This document shows, in pieces, positions 15,958 through 25,468 of a stretch of DNA of 64,000 nt. The notes under the pieces were generated by a model, which was given only the letters and a program-made list of their open reading frames with translations, was not told the origin of the DNA and made no database searches. The DNA lies in NCBI GenBank assembly GCA_016787065.1, contig JAEUVD010000002.1, forward strand, positions 310,001-374,000. Direction: 5' to 3'. This DNA is from Chitinophagaceae bacterium (GTDB lineage Bacteria; Bacteroidota; Bacteroidia; Chitinophagales; Chitinophagaceae). The position numbers and the translations under genes were made by a program. Position 1 is the stretch's first letter. The number at the start of each line of letters is the position of its first letter.

Positions 15958-18420
15958 ATGTTTCGATTGCTATATTCTATTTTCTTAAGTCTTGTTCTTA
16001 CGGCCAACTTTGCTAATGCTCAAAACTGGGTTTGGGCCCAACGTCTTGGAAATACTAAAAGTGATAAAGTTACCTGTATTAAAACCGATGGACAGGGCTA
16101 CATCTACATCGCCGGTTATTTCAGTACAGGTACCACCATCGGAACAAATGCTAAACCCCTTACCGTAACTGCGAATGCAACAAGTAAAGAGGCTTTTATT
16201 GCAAAACTAGATAGCACCGGATATTGCTATTGGACGCATAGCGGCGGACAATATTTTGATGATCGTGTTTTAGGAATGGATGTTGATAGCGCCGGCTATG
16301 CAACCATTACAGGCACTTTTTGGGAAGGTGCAGGAATTAATTTCAGTGGAACTATAATATCAGGCAGCGCGTTTGGATGGGGCGATCAGTGTTTTATTGT
16401 GCGCTACGACCCCAATGGAAATGTGGTTTGGGGGCGTTTTGTTTGCAGCAACGGTGGCGACGATCAAGGCCTTGATGTGGTTATGGATAAACATGGCAAT
16501 ACTTATGTTTGTGGTTTCATGACGGGTGGTACCCTTTATTGTGGAGGAAATACAGTTACAGCTACCAACCCCTATACCAATAACGACGATTGTTTTTGGG
16601 TAACTAAAATGGATGCAAGCGGTACCTTTCAATGGGCAAGAACTTTTGGTAATTTACCTTATGACCCAACTGCCTTTAAGTATGTTGAACGTGATATTGC
16701 CATTTGTGTTGACGACTCTGACGGTGTTTATATAACAGGTGGGTTTGATGGTAATAACCGTAAATTCGGAACGAATTTTTATAATACCTACGGTGGTCAC
16801 GACATTTTCGCGATTAAGTACGATTCCAACGGTAATTTCATGTGGTCAACTCATGGAGGAAGTGATAAAGATGATTGGAGTAATGGAATCTGTTCCGATA
16901 AAAATGGAAATATTTATATAACCGGTGAACATCGCGATTCATTAATTATAGATACCATTATTGTAAAAAATTATGATAAACGGGATGCCTTCGTTGTAAA
17001 ACTAGACGCCGCAACCGGAAAACCCTTTTGGGGTAAACGTGCCGGAAGTAATGATGGTGGCGAACGTGGAAATGATATTTGGGCCGATAAAAACTGTAAC
17101 GTTTACGTATGCGGTGATATTAATGTAGGTGCTAAATTCGGGGATGATATAACGATTCAAAATGGTTCGGGGTTAGATGCCTTCGTAGCGCGTATTTCAC
17201 CTAACGGAAAATGGATGTGGGTTGCTACCGGAGGTGGGGTTGACAGTAACGACCGTGGTAATGCCATAGCCAAAGGTTTGGGCCATCAGTTGTACACCGC
17301 AGGCTTCTTTCGTAGTGCTGCAACGTATGGCAGCACCGGTTTTTCTCCCGTTGGTTCAAGCGACGGTTTCTTTGCCCGATTACACGATTCCATGCTAAAC
17401 ATGGGAAGTTTATTTACCCTTAAAACACCATCTGATACGATATTATGTGAAGGTGAAACAACAGAGGTTAAAGTTCCCGACTTTGGCTATTTGCAAGTTA
17501 CGCCTATGAACGGTGTTACCTTCGATACCGATACATCAAAAATATTCTTCAATCCGAGCTCCACTACAACCTACACCATTAGTGGATATTCTGAAGGACT
17601 TTGTCCGGTGTACGACACGGTAACGTTTACCATTTACATTGGCGAGCCTAAAATTGTTTTGCCATCCTTTACGGATAGTTTATTCTGTGCTGGGGAATCG
17701 GTGGTGTTTAACATTCCACCTCATGATTTTCTGAATATCAGTCCGTCGCAAGGTGTACAAGTTAATGGCCCTCAAGATCAAGCTACGTTTACCCCTTCAA
17801 CAACAACTACTTACACGGTTATTGCCGGTAAGAACGGAGTTTGTCCGTCGAGTGATACCGTAATCGTAACGCTTCAAGTTCCACCGGCGCCCATAGCAGC
17901 TTTTAGCATAAATCCGGAATATGCGTTGATTCAAGATCCTACCTTCCATTTGCATAACGAATCACAACATGCAGCATATTATCAATGGAAGTATTTAGGA
18001 AATACATTTGCCTATACTCTTGATGCTCAACGTACCGAAACAAAAGCGGGATATTATTGTTATACCTTGGTTGCAGAATCACTCGCCGGTTGCGTTGATT
18101 CAGTTAGTCATTGTGCGTCAATCATTGAAGATGAAAAAGTATTCTTCCCGAATGCCTTCTCTCCGAATTACGATAACCTGAACGATCAGTTTGCACCGGT
18201 TCTCATTAATATAGACCCTGCGCTTATTAAAGATTTTAATTTTATAGTAGCTAATCGTTTCGGACAAATAATCTATCAAAGTAGTAATCCGTATTTTGGT
18301 TGGGACGGAAATTACAAAAGTGCGGCGTGTGAAATCGGTACCTACTATTACTACTGTTCCTTCAAAACACCTCGAGGAAAAGTGATAACCGAAAAAGGTG
18401 ATGTGAGTTTATTGCGCTAA
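15958..18420 (+). CDS. secreted SBBP-repeat protein with T9SS type B (gliding-type) C-terminal domain
   Basis: An 820-residue surface protein. After a signal peptide ending NFANAQ come repeats such as GQGYIYIAGYFSTGT, GNTYVCGFMTGGT, GVYITGGFDGN and NIYITGEHRDS. These are beta-propeller SBBP repeats, covering about residues 20-480. Two PKD/Ig-like segments with TTTYTI motifs follow. The last 90 residues, VFFPNAFSPNYDNLNDQF through RFGQIIYQS to FGWDGNYK, form the CHU_C/type B sorting domain. It is very likely exported by the type IX system; the binding partner is unknown. A TATCTTTA element lies about 30 bases before the start. The gene stands alone between convergent neighbours. Confidence 0.87.
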   Translation: MFRLLYSIFLSLVLTANFANAQNWVWAQRLGNTKSDKVTCIKTDGQGYIYIAGYFSTGTTIGTNAKPLTVTANATSKEAFIAKLDSTGYCYWTHSGGQYFDDRVLGMDVDSAGYATITGTFWEGAGINFSGTIISGSAFGWGDQCFIVRYDPNGNVVWGRFVCSNGGDDQGLDVVMDKHGNTYVCGFMTGGTLYCGGNTVTATNPYTNNDDCFWVTKMDASGTFQWARTFGNLPYDPTAFKYVERDIAICVDDSDGVYITGGFDGNNRKFGTNFYNTYGGHDIFAIKYDSNGNFMWSTHGGSDKDDWSNGICSDKNGNIYITGEHRDSLIIDTIIVKNYDKRDAFVVKLDAATGKPFWGKRAGSNDGGERGNDIWADKNCNVYVCGDINVGAKFGDDITIQNGSGLDAFVARISPNGKWMWVATGGGVDSNDRGNAIAKGLGHQLYTAGFFRSAATYGSTGFSPVGSSDGFFARLHDSMLNMGSLFTLKTPSDTILCEGETTEVKVPDFGYLQVTPMNGVTFDTDTSKIFFNPSSTTTYTISGYSEGLCPVYDTVTFTIYIGEPKIVLPSFTDSLFCAGESVVFNIPPHDFLNISPSQGVQVNGPQDQATFTPSTTTTYTVIAGKNGVCPSSDTVIVTLQVPPAPIAAFSINPEYALIQDPTFHLHNESQHAAYYQWKYLGNTFAYTLDAQRTETKAGYYCYTLVAESLAGCVDSVSHCASIIEDEKVFFPNAFSPNYDNLNDQFAPVLINIDPALIKDFNFIVANRFGQIIYQSSNPYFGWDGNYKSAACEIGTYYYYCSFKTPRGKVITEKGDVSLLR

Positions 18421-18435
18421 TTCGGATTAGATACG

Positions 18436-19428
18436 CTAACTAAAAATCTGTTCAATATCTTTAAATGTAGTTTTCGGATTTTCTTGCTTCCAAAGTATCC
18501 GATAAATAGCATCAGCAATAGGCAAATGATAATTTAATTTTTCTGCAATTTTACTTATACCCATAGCGGCATAATATCCTTCTGCAACCATATTCAATTC
18601 TAATTTAGCCGCATTAACCGAATATCCCTTACCAATAAAATTACCAAAGGTTCTGTTTCGGCTATGCATCGAATAACAGGTTACCAATAGGTCGCCGAGG
18701 TAAGCACTCGTGTTATAATGGTGTTGCGTTTGAGTACTTATTACCTCCATAAATTGTTGCAATTCCGAAAAGCAATTGGTGATATACACGCTTAAAAAAT
18801 TATCACCATAATCTAACCCATGAGCAATGCCTGCGCCCAACGCATAAATATTTTTTAGTACCGCGGCATACTGAACACCGAAGACATCATTACTTACTAC
18901 CGTTTTCATATAGTGATTATTAAACCGAATAGCTAACGAAGCTGCAAGGTTTTCATCTTGAGACGCGAAGGTGAGATAGGATAACTTCTCGGCGGCTACC
19001 TCTTCTGCATGACAAGGTCCAGTTATGCATGCATATTGATTTAGGTTTACCTGGAATACCTTGGCTAGGTATTCATTCAATAATACGGAACGTACGGGAA
19101 GAATTCCCTTGATGGCAGAGAGAATAATTTTATTTTGGAAGATAGTTAGAGGTAATTCTTTAAGCACTTCTTCTATAAATGCCGAGGGTGTACCTATCAA
19201 CACAATATCGGCCTCTCGAATCGCAGATTCTAAATCATGTTGAAGTAAAATTCGATGCATAGGATACTTTACCGAACTGAGATAATGCGGATTGTGACCG
19301 GTACGTTCTAAGGTTTCAAGTGCTTGCTTACTTCGCATCCACCAAGAAATTTCATGTCCGTTATCGGTTAACATTTTTGCCAGGGCCGAACTCCAGCTAC
19401 CATTTCCAAGGATTGTAATTTTATTCAC
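18436..19428 (-). CDS. gpsA: NAD(P)H-dependent glycerol-3-phosphate dehydrogenase
   Basis: A 330-residue cytoplasmic enzyme that reduces dihydroxyacetone phosphate to sn-glycerol 3-phosphate for phospholipid synthesis. The N-terminal Rossmann motif is ITILGNGSWSSALAKML. LIGTPSAFIEEVL, CITGPCHAEEVA and AVLKNIYALGAGIAHGLDYG are family motifs; the last one contains the catalytic lysine. The length is standard. It is followed within 16 bases by the convergent T9SS gene, and no operon partner is seen. Confidence 0.93.
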   Translation of the reverse strand: MNKITILGNGSWSSALAKMLTDNGHEISWWMRSKQALETLERTGHNPHYLSSVKYPMHRILLQHDLESAIREADIVLIGTPSAFIEEVLKELPLTIFQNKIILSAIKGILPVRSVLLNEYLAKVFQVNLNQYACITGPCHAEEVAAEKLSYLTFASQDENLAASLAIRFNNHYMKTVVSNDVFGVQYAAVLKNIYALGAGIAHGLDYGDNFLSVYITNCFSELQQFMEVISTQTQHHYNTSAYLGDLLVTCYSMHSRNRTFGNFIGKGYSVNAAKLELNMVAEGYYAAMGISKIAEKLNYHLPIADAIYRILWKQENPKTTFKDIEQIFS

Positions 19429-19685
19429 GTGTAATTGCTCGGGCTAATGTACTATTTCAAAAGGAAATCGTTGTTATTCCTCTTCAATAATAACGGGTTT
19501 ATTTAACAACAAGCTGATCATACATGGAGATTAAGGCAAACAATAATTAAGTAGAGCACCGTAAAGTTTTAGTTTTCACATAGGTGTTCTGTATAATTCA
19601 ACGGAATGTGTTACTTATTAACCGTTCATGGAATTTCTATTCTTCTGATGAAATTACAAGTATAGTTTCGATCCAAATTCCGATC

Positions 19686-21011
19686 ATGAAAAAACGATTC
19701 ACGTTAATTCTTCTCTGTTTTAATTCTATTCTCTTTGCTCAAAACAACATCAGTGCATTTGATAGTATTATGAACGCTGTAGATAAGTATCAAAAATTTA
19801 TGGGTGCTGTTTCGCTTTGTAAAAACGGGAATGTTATTTATTCCCGAGCGGTTGGGTTTTCTTCGATTGAAAATAAACGCCAGGCCGACGCGCAAACTCT
19901 TTACCATATTGGATCTATATCAAAGATGTTTACATCGGTTATAGTTCATCAACTCTTGGAAGAAGGAAAACTAAAGAACGATACCAAATTATCTGCCTTC
20001 TTTCCTAAGCTTCCGAATGCCGATAAAATTACAATAGCTCAACTACTCAATCATAGTTCAGGACTTTTCAATTTCACCCGTGATAGCAACTATTTGTCGC
20101 TTTGTTCAACCTATCATAGTAATGATTCTTTACTACGTATGTTTTCCCGTTTCAAACCTTCCTTTCAACCGGGAGAAAAAAACGACTATAGCAACACGGG
20201 TTATGTTTTGCTAAGTATGATTATTGAAGCCGTAAGTAAGCATCGATTGCAAGATGAAATAGAAAACCGAATTAGTGCGCCCTTGCACCTTAAAAATACC
20301 AGCATATCGCCAGCTATAAAAGATGATCAACGCATCGCCTCTTCGTATTCACGCGAATCGGATAGATGGCTAAAAGAAATTGAAACCGATATGAGTATTC
20401 CACAAGGCGCAGGTGCAATGATTTCAACTCCTGTTGAACTATGTACATTTATAACGCAGCTCTTTCAAGGCCGACTTTTAACTGATTCTGGATTAAAAAG
20501 TATGACCACCATGGAACGTGGTTACGGGCGTGGTATTTTTCAATTTCCTTATGGTAAACGAATTACGTTCGGTCATACCGGTGGTATAGATGGCTTTGTT
20601 TCCATGTTAGCCTATTTCCCCGACGATAGTGTTTCGGTGGCCATTACCTCAAATGGCATCGATATGAATAAGAACGATTTACTCCTTGCTTTATTAGGCG
20701 TTTATTACAAGAAACCATACTTTATACCGGGTTTACAAAAGCCTACACTTTCCGCAGCTTCTGCCAAAAGTATTTTTGGCAAATACCATAATAGTCAGAT
20801 AGGTATGACCATTACCATTTCCGAAAAAGACGGTAAGGTTATCGCACAAGCAGAAGACCAGGATCCTATTGTGATGGAAAAAGTTTCCGATCTTGAATAT
20901 GAATTTAAACCGGAAGCAATAAAAATAACTTTTAAGAAGGATTCAAATGGTGAAATGCGGTCCTTTATCTTAACTCAAGGACGGGATATTAATTTTGAAA
21001 AAATAGAATAG
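19686..21011 (+). CDS. secreted serine hydrolase, beta-lactamase/class C PBP family
   Basis: From ATG 19686 the protein is 441 residues with signal peptide MKKRFTLILLCFNSILFAQ. An in-frame start at 19584 would bury this signal behind 34 residues, so the internal ATG is preferred. Catalytic motifs are SISK (Ser77, Lys80), DYSNTGY with the YxN tyrosine, and FGHTGGIDGF in the KTG position. It therefore belongs to the beta-lactamase-like esterases and DD-peptidases. The last 100 residues form a separate small beta domain. It probably acts in the periplasm or at the surface on peptides or esters; antibiotic resistance should not be assumed. Confidence 0.85.
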   Translation: MKKRFTLILLCFNSILFAQNNISAFDSIMNAVDKYQKFMGAVSLCKNGNVIYSRAVGFSSIENKRQADAQTLYHIGSISKMFTSVIVHQLLEEGKLKNDTKLSAFFPKLPNADKITIAQLLNHSSGLFNFTRDSNYLSLCSTYHSNDSLLRMFSRFKPSFQPGEKNDYSNTGYVLLSMIIEAVSKHRLQDEIENRISAPLHLKNTSISPAIKDDQRIASSYSRESDRWLKEIETDMSIPQGAGAMISTPVELCTFITQLFQGRLLTDSGLKSMTTMERGYGRGIFQFPYGKRITFGHTGGIDGFVSMLAYFPDDSVSVAITSNGIDMNKNDLLLALLGVYYKKPYFIPGLQKPTLSAASAKSIFGKYHNSQIGMTITISEKDGKVIAQAEDQDPIVMEKVSDLEYEFKPEAIKITFKKDSNGEMRSFILTQGRDINFEKIE

Positions 21012-21018
21012 TGCGTTG

Positions 21019-22014
21019 CTATAGAACCTCGGAATAATAAGCGAGCAAGGAATCAAAAATCAATTCTATTTCCTCTAAACTATTGGCTTTAACTAGTTGG
21101 GCTCTAAACTCCTTTACATGTGATAAGCCCTTGAGATAAGAAGCATAATGGGGTCTCATTTCCAGAATCCCCTCGCGTGGTCCTTTCCACTCCAAGGCAT
21201 AAACCAAATGCTTTTTACAGGTTTTAACCCGGTCTTCAATGCTAGGCGGGGCCTTGGTTTCACCGGTTTGGATATAATGTTTGATTTCATTAAATATCCA
21301 AGGATAACCAATGGCTGCCCTTCCGATCATGATGCCATCTACCCCATATCTTTCTTTGTAAGTTACTGCCTTTTCTGGTCTATCAATATCGCCGTTACCA
21401 AAAATTGGTATTTTTATGCGGGGGTTATTCTTCACCTTTCCGATTAAAGTCCAGTCTGCTTCACCCTTATACATTTGTGTTCGTGTACGACCATGAATTG
21501 CTAAAGCTTGAATACCAATATCTTGTAATCGTTCCGCAACTTCTTCAATATTTCTAGAGTCATTATCCCAACCCAATCTTGTTTTCACCGTAACCGGAAT
21601 ATTCACTGCATTTACAACAGCTTTGGTTAAGGATACCATTTTCTCGATATCCTTTAAAACCCCTGCTCCAGCACCTTTACATACCACTTTTTTAACCGGA
21701 CAACCGAAATTTATGTCAAGTAAATCCGGTCCGGTGGATTCCACAATTTTTGCGCAAAGGCTGAGGGCTTCTTCATCGCCCCCAAATATCTGAATGCCGA
21801 TTGGACGCTCATAATCAAAAATATCGAGTTTCTTACGGCTCTTAATGGCGTCTCGAATGAGTCCTTCACTACTAATAAATTCCGTGTACATCAAATCAGC
21901 TCCATGCTCTTTACACACTGCACGAAATGGTGGGTCGCTAACGTCCTCCATGGGCGCTAACAAAAGTGGAAAGTCTGGCAAGGATAATGGACCGATGTTT
22001 ACCATGGGTCGCAA
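21019..22014 (-). CDS. dusB: tRNA-dihydrouridine synthase
   Basis: A 331-residue FMN enzyme that reduces uridines in the tRNA D-loop. It begins with LLLAPMEDVSDPPFRAVC; GADLMYTEFISSEGL, INFGCPVKKVVCKGAGAGVL (with the catalytic Cys), VKTRLGWD, HGRTRTQMYKG and FGNGDI follow in family order. The C-terminal helical tRNA-binding region (MRPHYASYLKG) is present. The overall pattern is that of DusB, the usual single Dus of many bacteria. It is divergent from the OmpA-type gene across 120 bases and convergent with the serine hydrolase, seven bases apart. Confidence 0.9.
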   Translation of the reverse strand: MRPMVNIGPLSLPDFPLLLAPMEDVSDPPFRAVCKEHGADLMYTEFISSEGLIRDAIKSRKKLDIFDYERPIGIQIFGGDEEALSLCAKIVESTGPDLLDINFGCPVKKVVCKGAGAGVLKDIEKMVSLTKAVVNAVNIPVTVKTRLGWDNDSRNIEEVAERLQDIGIQALAIHGRTRTQMYKGEADWTLIGKVKNNPRIKIPIFGNGDIDRPEKAVTYKERYGVDGIMIGRAAIGYPWIFNEIKHYIQTGETKAPPSIEDRVKTCKKHLVYALEWKGPREGILEMRPHYASYLKGLSHVKEFRAQLVKANSLEEIELIFDSLLAYYSEVL

Positions 22015-22071
22015 AAGTAGCTAGCTAAGAGGTTTCAATAAAATATTGAAGCATAATTTGAAAGAAATTAT

Positions 22072-22102
22072 TTGAATGTATAAAATAAAAACGCCTTCTT
22101 TG
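22072..22102 (+). promoter_or_regulatory. probable promoter of the OmpA-family gene
   Basis: TTG at 22072-22074 and CTTCTTTG at 22095-22102 are separated by 20 bases, the spacing expected for Bacteroidota -33 and -7 elements. The second element matches TAnnTTTG in six of eight positions. The ATG lies 32 bases further on. Confidence 0.4.
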
Positions 22103-22134
22103 TGGAAGTTTTTTAAAAACGAATAACCTACATC

Positions 22135-23481
22135 ATGAGTAAACTACTCGAACAATTGCATCAGTTTGCTGGAACTGATTTTATTTCGGCTGCGTCCAAT
22201 TCTTTCCATGAAAAGGAGGAAGGTGTTTATAAGGCCATTCAAACGATTTATCCAATTATCTTACATGCCTTTTCGGAACAGAATGGCGATCATTCTAATT
22301 CAATATCCCGAATACTTACTTCTGCTCATAACGATTACCAATATCCCGGCGATGCGATTCGATTAATGGAAGAAGGCCGACCCGATGATCCGGCTCAAGG
22401 ATTAGGAAGTCATTTCGTGTCGTTATTATTTAATCATAAACTGGCTGGTATCGGAAATATTATTTCCAATATTTCCGGCATCAATCCACATGCCTCACAA
22501 TCCTTAATCCAATTATGCGGTGGTATTACAGCGGCATTTTTGGGAAAGAAAATGGCGAACGAAGGATTAAATTTCAACGGGCTAATGAATTGGTTACAGG
22601 AAAACAAACGTAATTTCAGCCAGTATATACCTGAAATCATGAAAAACTATTTAGATATAAAACCCGACGCACATCCAGAACAAGAGCCAGTTACAGAGAA
22701 ATCGAAGGTTTTAGCGAATCTTGCTGATGATAAACTAAATGGTAAAGGCGGTGGGGCAAAATGGATTTTACCCATTATACTTCTTGGTTTACTTGGTGCT
22801 TTCTTGTGGTATTGGTTACAAGGTAGTAAGGCTGAAGATGGTGTTTTACCCCAATTAGAGGATAAAAAAACTATGGACACGTCTTTATCGGATTCTTTAA
22901 ATAACGCAGAAGTTGAAGCTAATTCCGGTTCTTTAGTGAAGGGAAAAATGAATAACTCGGGAGATTGGATTTTTGAAAAAGGCGATTCTATCTCCATAAA
23001 ACTAGATAATGGTGTTGAGATACCTACGTTTGCCGGTGGGTTCGAAGAGCTTCTTTATAATTTTATTAAAGATCCTTCCGCAAAAATTAATGATGAGAAA
23101 GGTGATTGGTTTGATTTCGAAGACTTGCTTTTTGAATCGGGTAAATCCAAACTTAAACCGGGTGGTGAGCAACAACTTAAAAATACAATACAGCTTCTCA
23201 GCGCCTTTCCAGCGTTAAAAATCAAAGTTGGTGGATATACCGATAATACTGGAGACTCTTTATCTAATATAAAACTATCAGAAGCGAGAGCAAAAACGGT
23301 GTATCAAACGCTACTTCGTTATGGTTCCTCGGAGGAGCTTCAACGCCCTGTAGATAAAAGTCAATTCGATGCAAAACACCCCTATGAAGGTTATGGTTCG
23401 CAATGGCCTAAAGCCGACAACCGTACAGAAGAAGGAAGAGCCCAAAACAGGCGAATTGCTATTCGGGTAATGGTAAAATAA
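22135..23481 (+). CDS. OmpA-family protein with DUF937-like N-terminal domain
   Basis: A 448-residue protein with no N-terminal signal peptide. Residues 1-190 are helical and resemble DUF937 (YidB-like), including a central GIGNIISNISGINPHASQSL. One membrane helix follows at about residues 213-232 (WILPIILLGLLGAFLWYWL). The C-terminal 120 residues are an OmpA peptidoglycan-binding domain (FESGKSKLKPGGEQQL, GGYTDNTGD, LSEARAKTVY). The topology would put DUF937 in the cytoplasm and OmpA in the periplasm, with the helix in the inner membrane. Its exact role is unknown. A bidirectional terminator follows 15 bases after the stop. Confidence 0.85.
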   Translation: MSKLLEQLHQFAGTDFISAASNSFHEKEEGVYKAIQTIYPIILHAFSEQNGDHSNSISRILTSAHNDYQYPGDAIRLMEEGRPDDPAQGLGSHFVSLLFNHKLAGIGNIISNISGINPHASQSLIQLCGGITAAFLGKKMANEGLNFNGLMNWLQENKRNFSQYIPEIMKNYLDIKPDAHPEQEPVTEKSKVLANLADDKLNGKGGGAKWILPIILLGLLGAFLWYWLQGSKAEDGVLPQLEDKKTMDTSLSDSLNNAEVEANSGSLVKGKMNNSGDWIFEKGDSISIKLDNGVEIPTFAGGFEELLYNFIKDPSAKINDEKGDWFDFEDLLFESGKSKLKPGGEQQLKNTIQLLSAFPALKIKVGGYTDNTGDSLSNIKLSEARAKTVYQTLLRYGSSEELQRPVDKSQFDAKHPYEGYGSQWPKADNRTEEGRAQNRRIAIRVMVK

Positions 23482-23496
23482 TATGAATCGTAGTCG

Positions 23497-23526
23497 AAAA
23501 AACCGGAGCGAAAACTCCGGTTTTTT
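23497..23526. terminator. bidirectional terminator between the OmpA-family gene and mnmG
   Basis: The arms AAAAAACCGGAG (23497-23508) and CTCCGGTTTTTT (23515-23526) are perfect complements around a six-base loop. A-runs and T-runs flank the GC-rich core, so it can end transcripts from both convergent genes. Confidence 0.9.
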
Positions 23527-25397
23527 TATCTTCCCATATAAATCATTAAAATTTGAACATCGGTTGGGTTTACGCCGCTTATTCTACCAGCTTGTCCGAT
23601 TGTTCTGGGCTTAATTTTTATGAATTTTTGTTTGCCTTCTGTTGAGAGCGACTTAACCTGCTCATAGTTAAAATCTGAAGGGATAATCATGTCTTCCAAT
23701 GCATGTGCCTTCTGAACCATTTCTCGTTCTTTATCAATATAAGTTTGATACTTTAATTGTATTTCTACTTGTTCCAAGGTTTCTTGAGGAACATCCTTTA
23801 TTACGTCTTGTAACTCTTGAGAACAAGAAGCTAACCCAAGTAACGTAACGGTTGGCCGCAAAAGCAATTTTATAGAATTCGTTTTCTCCTCTAACGGAGT
23901 TGTTCCTTCCTTTAAAAAATAGGATTCTACTTGATCGGGTCTCAGGCCGATGGTTTTCATTTTTTCTATCAATGCTTTCGTTCCTTCTTCCTTCTGTTTC
24001 ACGTGGAACAATCGTTCTTCCGAGGCCAAACCCAACAAAAAACCCTTAGGTGTTAATCGCAAATCAGCATTATCCTGACGAAGTAAGGTGCGGTATTCGG
24101 CCCTTGATGTAAACATGCGGTATGGTTCATCTGTTCCTTTGTTAATTAAATCGTCGATAAGTACACCAATATAGGCCTCATCGCGCTGAAGAACAAAAGC
24201 CTCTTTGCCGTGTACATTTTGATGTGCATTGATACCAGCGATTAAGCCCTGACATGCAGCTTCCTCATAACCTGTTGTTCCATTAATTTGGCCGGCAAAG
24301 AATAAGTTACGAATCAATTTGGTTTCCAAAGTATATTGTAACTGTGTTGGTGGAAAATAATCGTATTCAATCGCATAACCCGGTCGGAACATTTTCATAT
24401 TCTCCAAACCCGGAATTTGCTTCAATGCTTTATACTGGACTTCCTCCGGTAAGGATGTAGAAAAACCATTTAAATAGATTTCCACCGTATTCCAACCTTC
24501 CGGTTCTACAAATAATTGGTGTCGTTCTCTTTCTGCAAAACGGTTGATTTTATCCTCAATACTCGGACAATAGCGTGGTCCTGTTCCTTCAATTCTACCT
24601 TGAAACATCGGTGACTTATCAAAACCAGTTTTCAAGGTATCGTGAACCTTAGTATCCGTATAGGTTATCCAACAGGGAAGTTGCTCAATTTTTGCAAGTT
24701 CCTTCTGATTGCTTAAATAAGAAAAACCTACCACCTCCGTATCGCCATCCTGTCTTTCCATTTTAGAGTAATCCAAACTTCTTCCGTCTAGTCGTGGTGG
24801 TGTACCTGTTTTCAAGCGGTCACTTTCAAAACCTAATTCAACGAGTTGCTCTGTTATACCAGAAGCCTTACTTTCTCCGATTCTCCCTCCACCGAAATTC
24901 TTTTCGCCAATATGTATAACGCCATTAAGGAAGGTTCCATTAGTTAGTACAACCGATTTTCCATAAATGTTCATGCCTAATTGGGTCTTTACTCCTTCCA
25001 CTGTTCCACGTGAAACAATTAATCCGGTAACCGAATCTTGCCAAATATCCAGGTTATTCGTTTGTTCCAATACACTTCTCCAGGTGGAAGCAAACAAATG
25101 ACGGTCGTTTTGCGTGCGAGGGCTCCACATTGCTGGTCCCTTCGATTTGTTCAACATACGAAATTGCACCATCGATTTATCCGATACAATTCCTGAGTAA
25201 CCTCCAAGTGCATCAATTTCTCTAACTATTTGTCCTTTTGCTATACCGCCCATAGCCGGATTACAGCTCATTTGGGCAATCGTTTGCATATTCATGGTAA
25301 CCAAAAGGGTTCTTGAACCTAAGTTTGCAGCAGCAGCAGCAGCCTCACATCCTGCATGACCGGCTCCAACTACAATAACATCATATTCTGGAAACAT
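23526..25397 (-). CDS. mnmG: tRNA uridine-5-carboxymethylaminomethyl modification enzyme MnmG (GidA)
   Basis: A 623-residue FAD protein that, with MnmE, modifies U34 in the wobble position of several tRNAs. The N-terminal dinucleotide motif is DVIVVGAGHAGCEAAAAAAN. CNPAMGGIAKGQIVREIDAL, TNGTFLNGVIHIG, GQINGTTGYEEAACQGLIAG and RAEYRTLLRQDNAD are GidA signature motifs, in the right order. The C-terminal helical domain with ALEDMIIPSDFNYEQVKSLS, which binds MnmE and tRNA, is complete. It follows the PpiD-like gene but is separated from it by a terminator. Confidence 0.96.
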   Translation of the reverse strand: MFPEYDVIVVGAGHAGCEAAAAAANLGSRTLLVTMNMQTIAQMSCNPAMGGIAKGQIVREIDALGGYSGIVSDKSMVQFRMLNKSKGPAMWSPRTQNDRHLFASTWRSVLEQTNNLDIWQDSVTGLIVSRGTVEGVKTQLGMNIYGKSVVLTNGTFLNGVIHIGEKNFGGGRIGESKASGITEQLVELGFESDRLKTGTPPRLDGRSLDYSKMERQDGDTEVVGFSYLSNQKELAKIEQLPCWITYTDTKVHDTLKTGFDKSPMFQGRIEGTGPRYCPSIEDKINRFAERERHQLFVEPEGWNTVEIYLNGFSTSLPEEVQYKALKQIPGLENMKMFRPGYAIEYDYFPPTQLQYTLETKLIRNLFFAGQINGTTGYEEAACQGLIAGINAHQNVHGKEAFVLQRDEAYIGVLIDDLINKGTDEPYRMFTSRAEYRTLLRQDNADLRLTPKGFLLGLASEERLFHVKQKEEGTKALIEKMKTIGLRPDQVESYFLKEGTTPLEEKTNSIKLLLRPTVTLLGLASCSQELQDVIKDVPQETLEQVEIQLKYQTYIDKEREMVQKAHALEDMIIPSDFNYEQVKSLSTEGKQKFIKIKPRTIGQAGRISGVNPTDVQILMIYMGR

Positions 25398-25420
25398 CGT
25401 GTTACTTCTTTTTTAAACTA

Positions 25421-25448
25421 AAAACGCCTCTAAGTTAGAGGCGCTTTT
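25421..25448 (-). terminator. terminator of the PpiD-like gene, upstream of mnmG
   Basis: On the minus strand CGCCTCTAA pairs with TTAGAGGCG and is followed by a T-run (the A-run at 25421-25424). It lies 20 bases beyond the stop of the PpiD-like gene and about 25 bases before the mnmG start, so mnmG transcription must begin inside this short interval or depend on readthrough. Confidence 0.8.
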
Positions 25449-25468
25449 CAACTTAATTATTTTTATTT

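Noticed and set aside
19686-21011. Beta-lactamase conferring resistance
   Set aside because: SxxK, YxN and HTG motifs are shared by many esterases and peptidases; nothing points to antibiotic hydrolysis.
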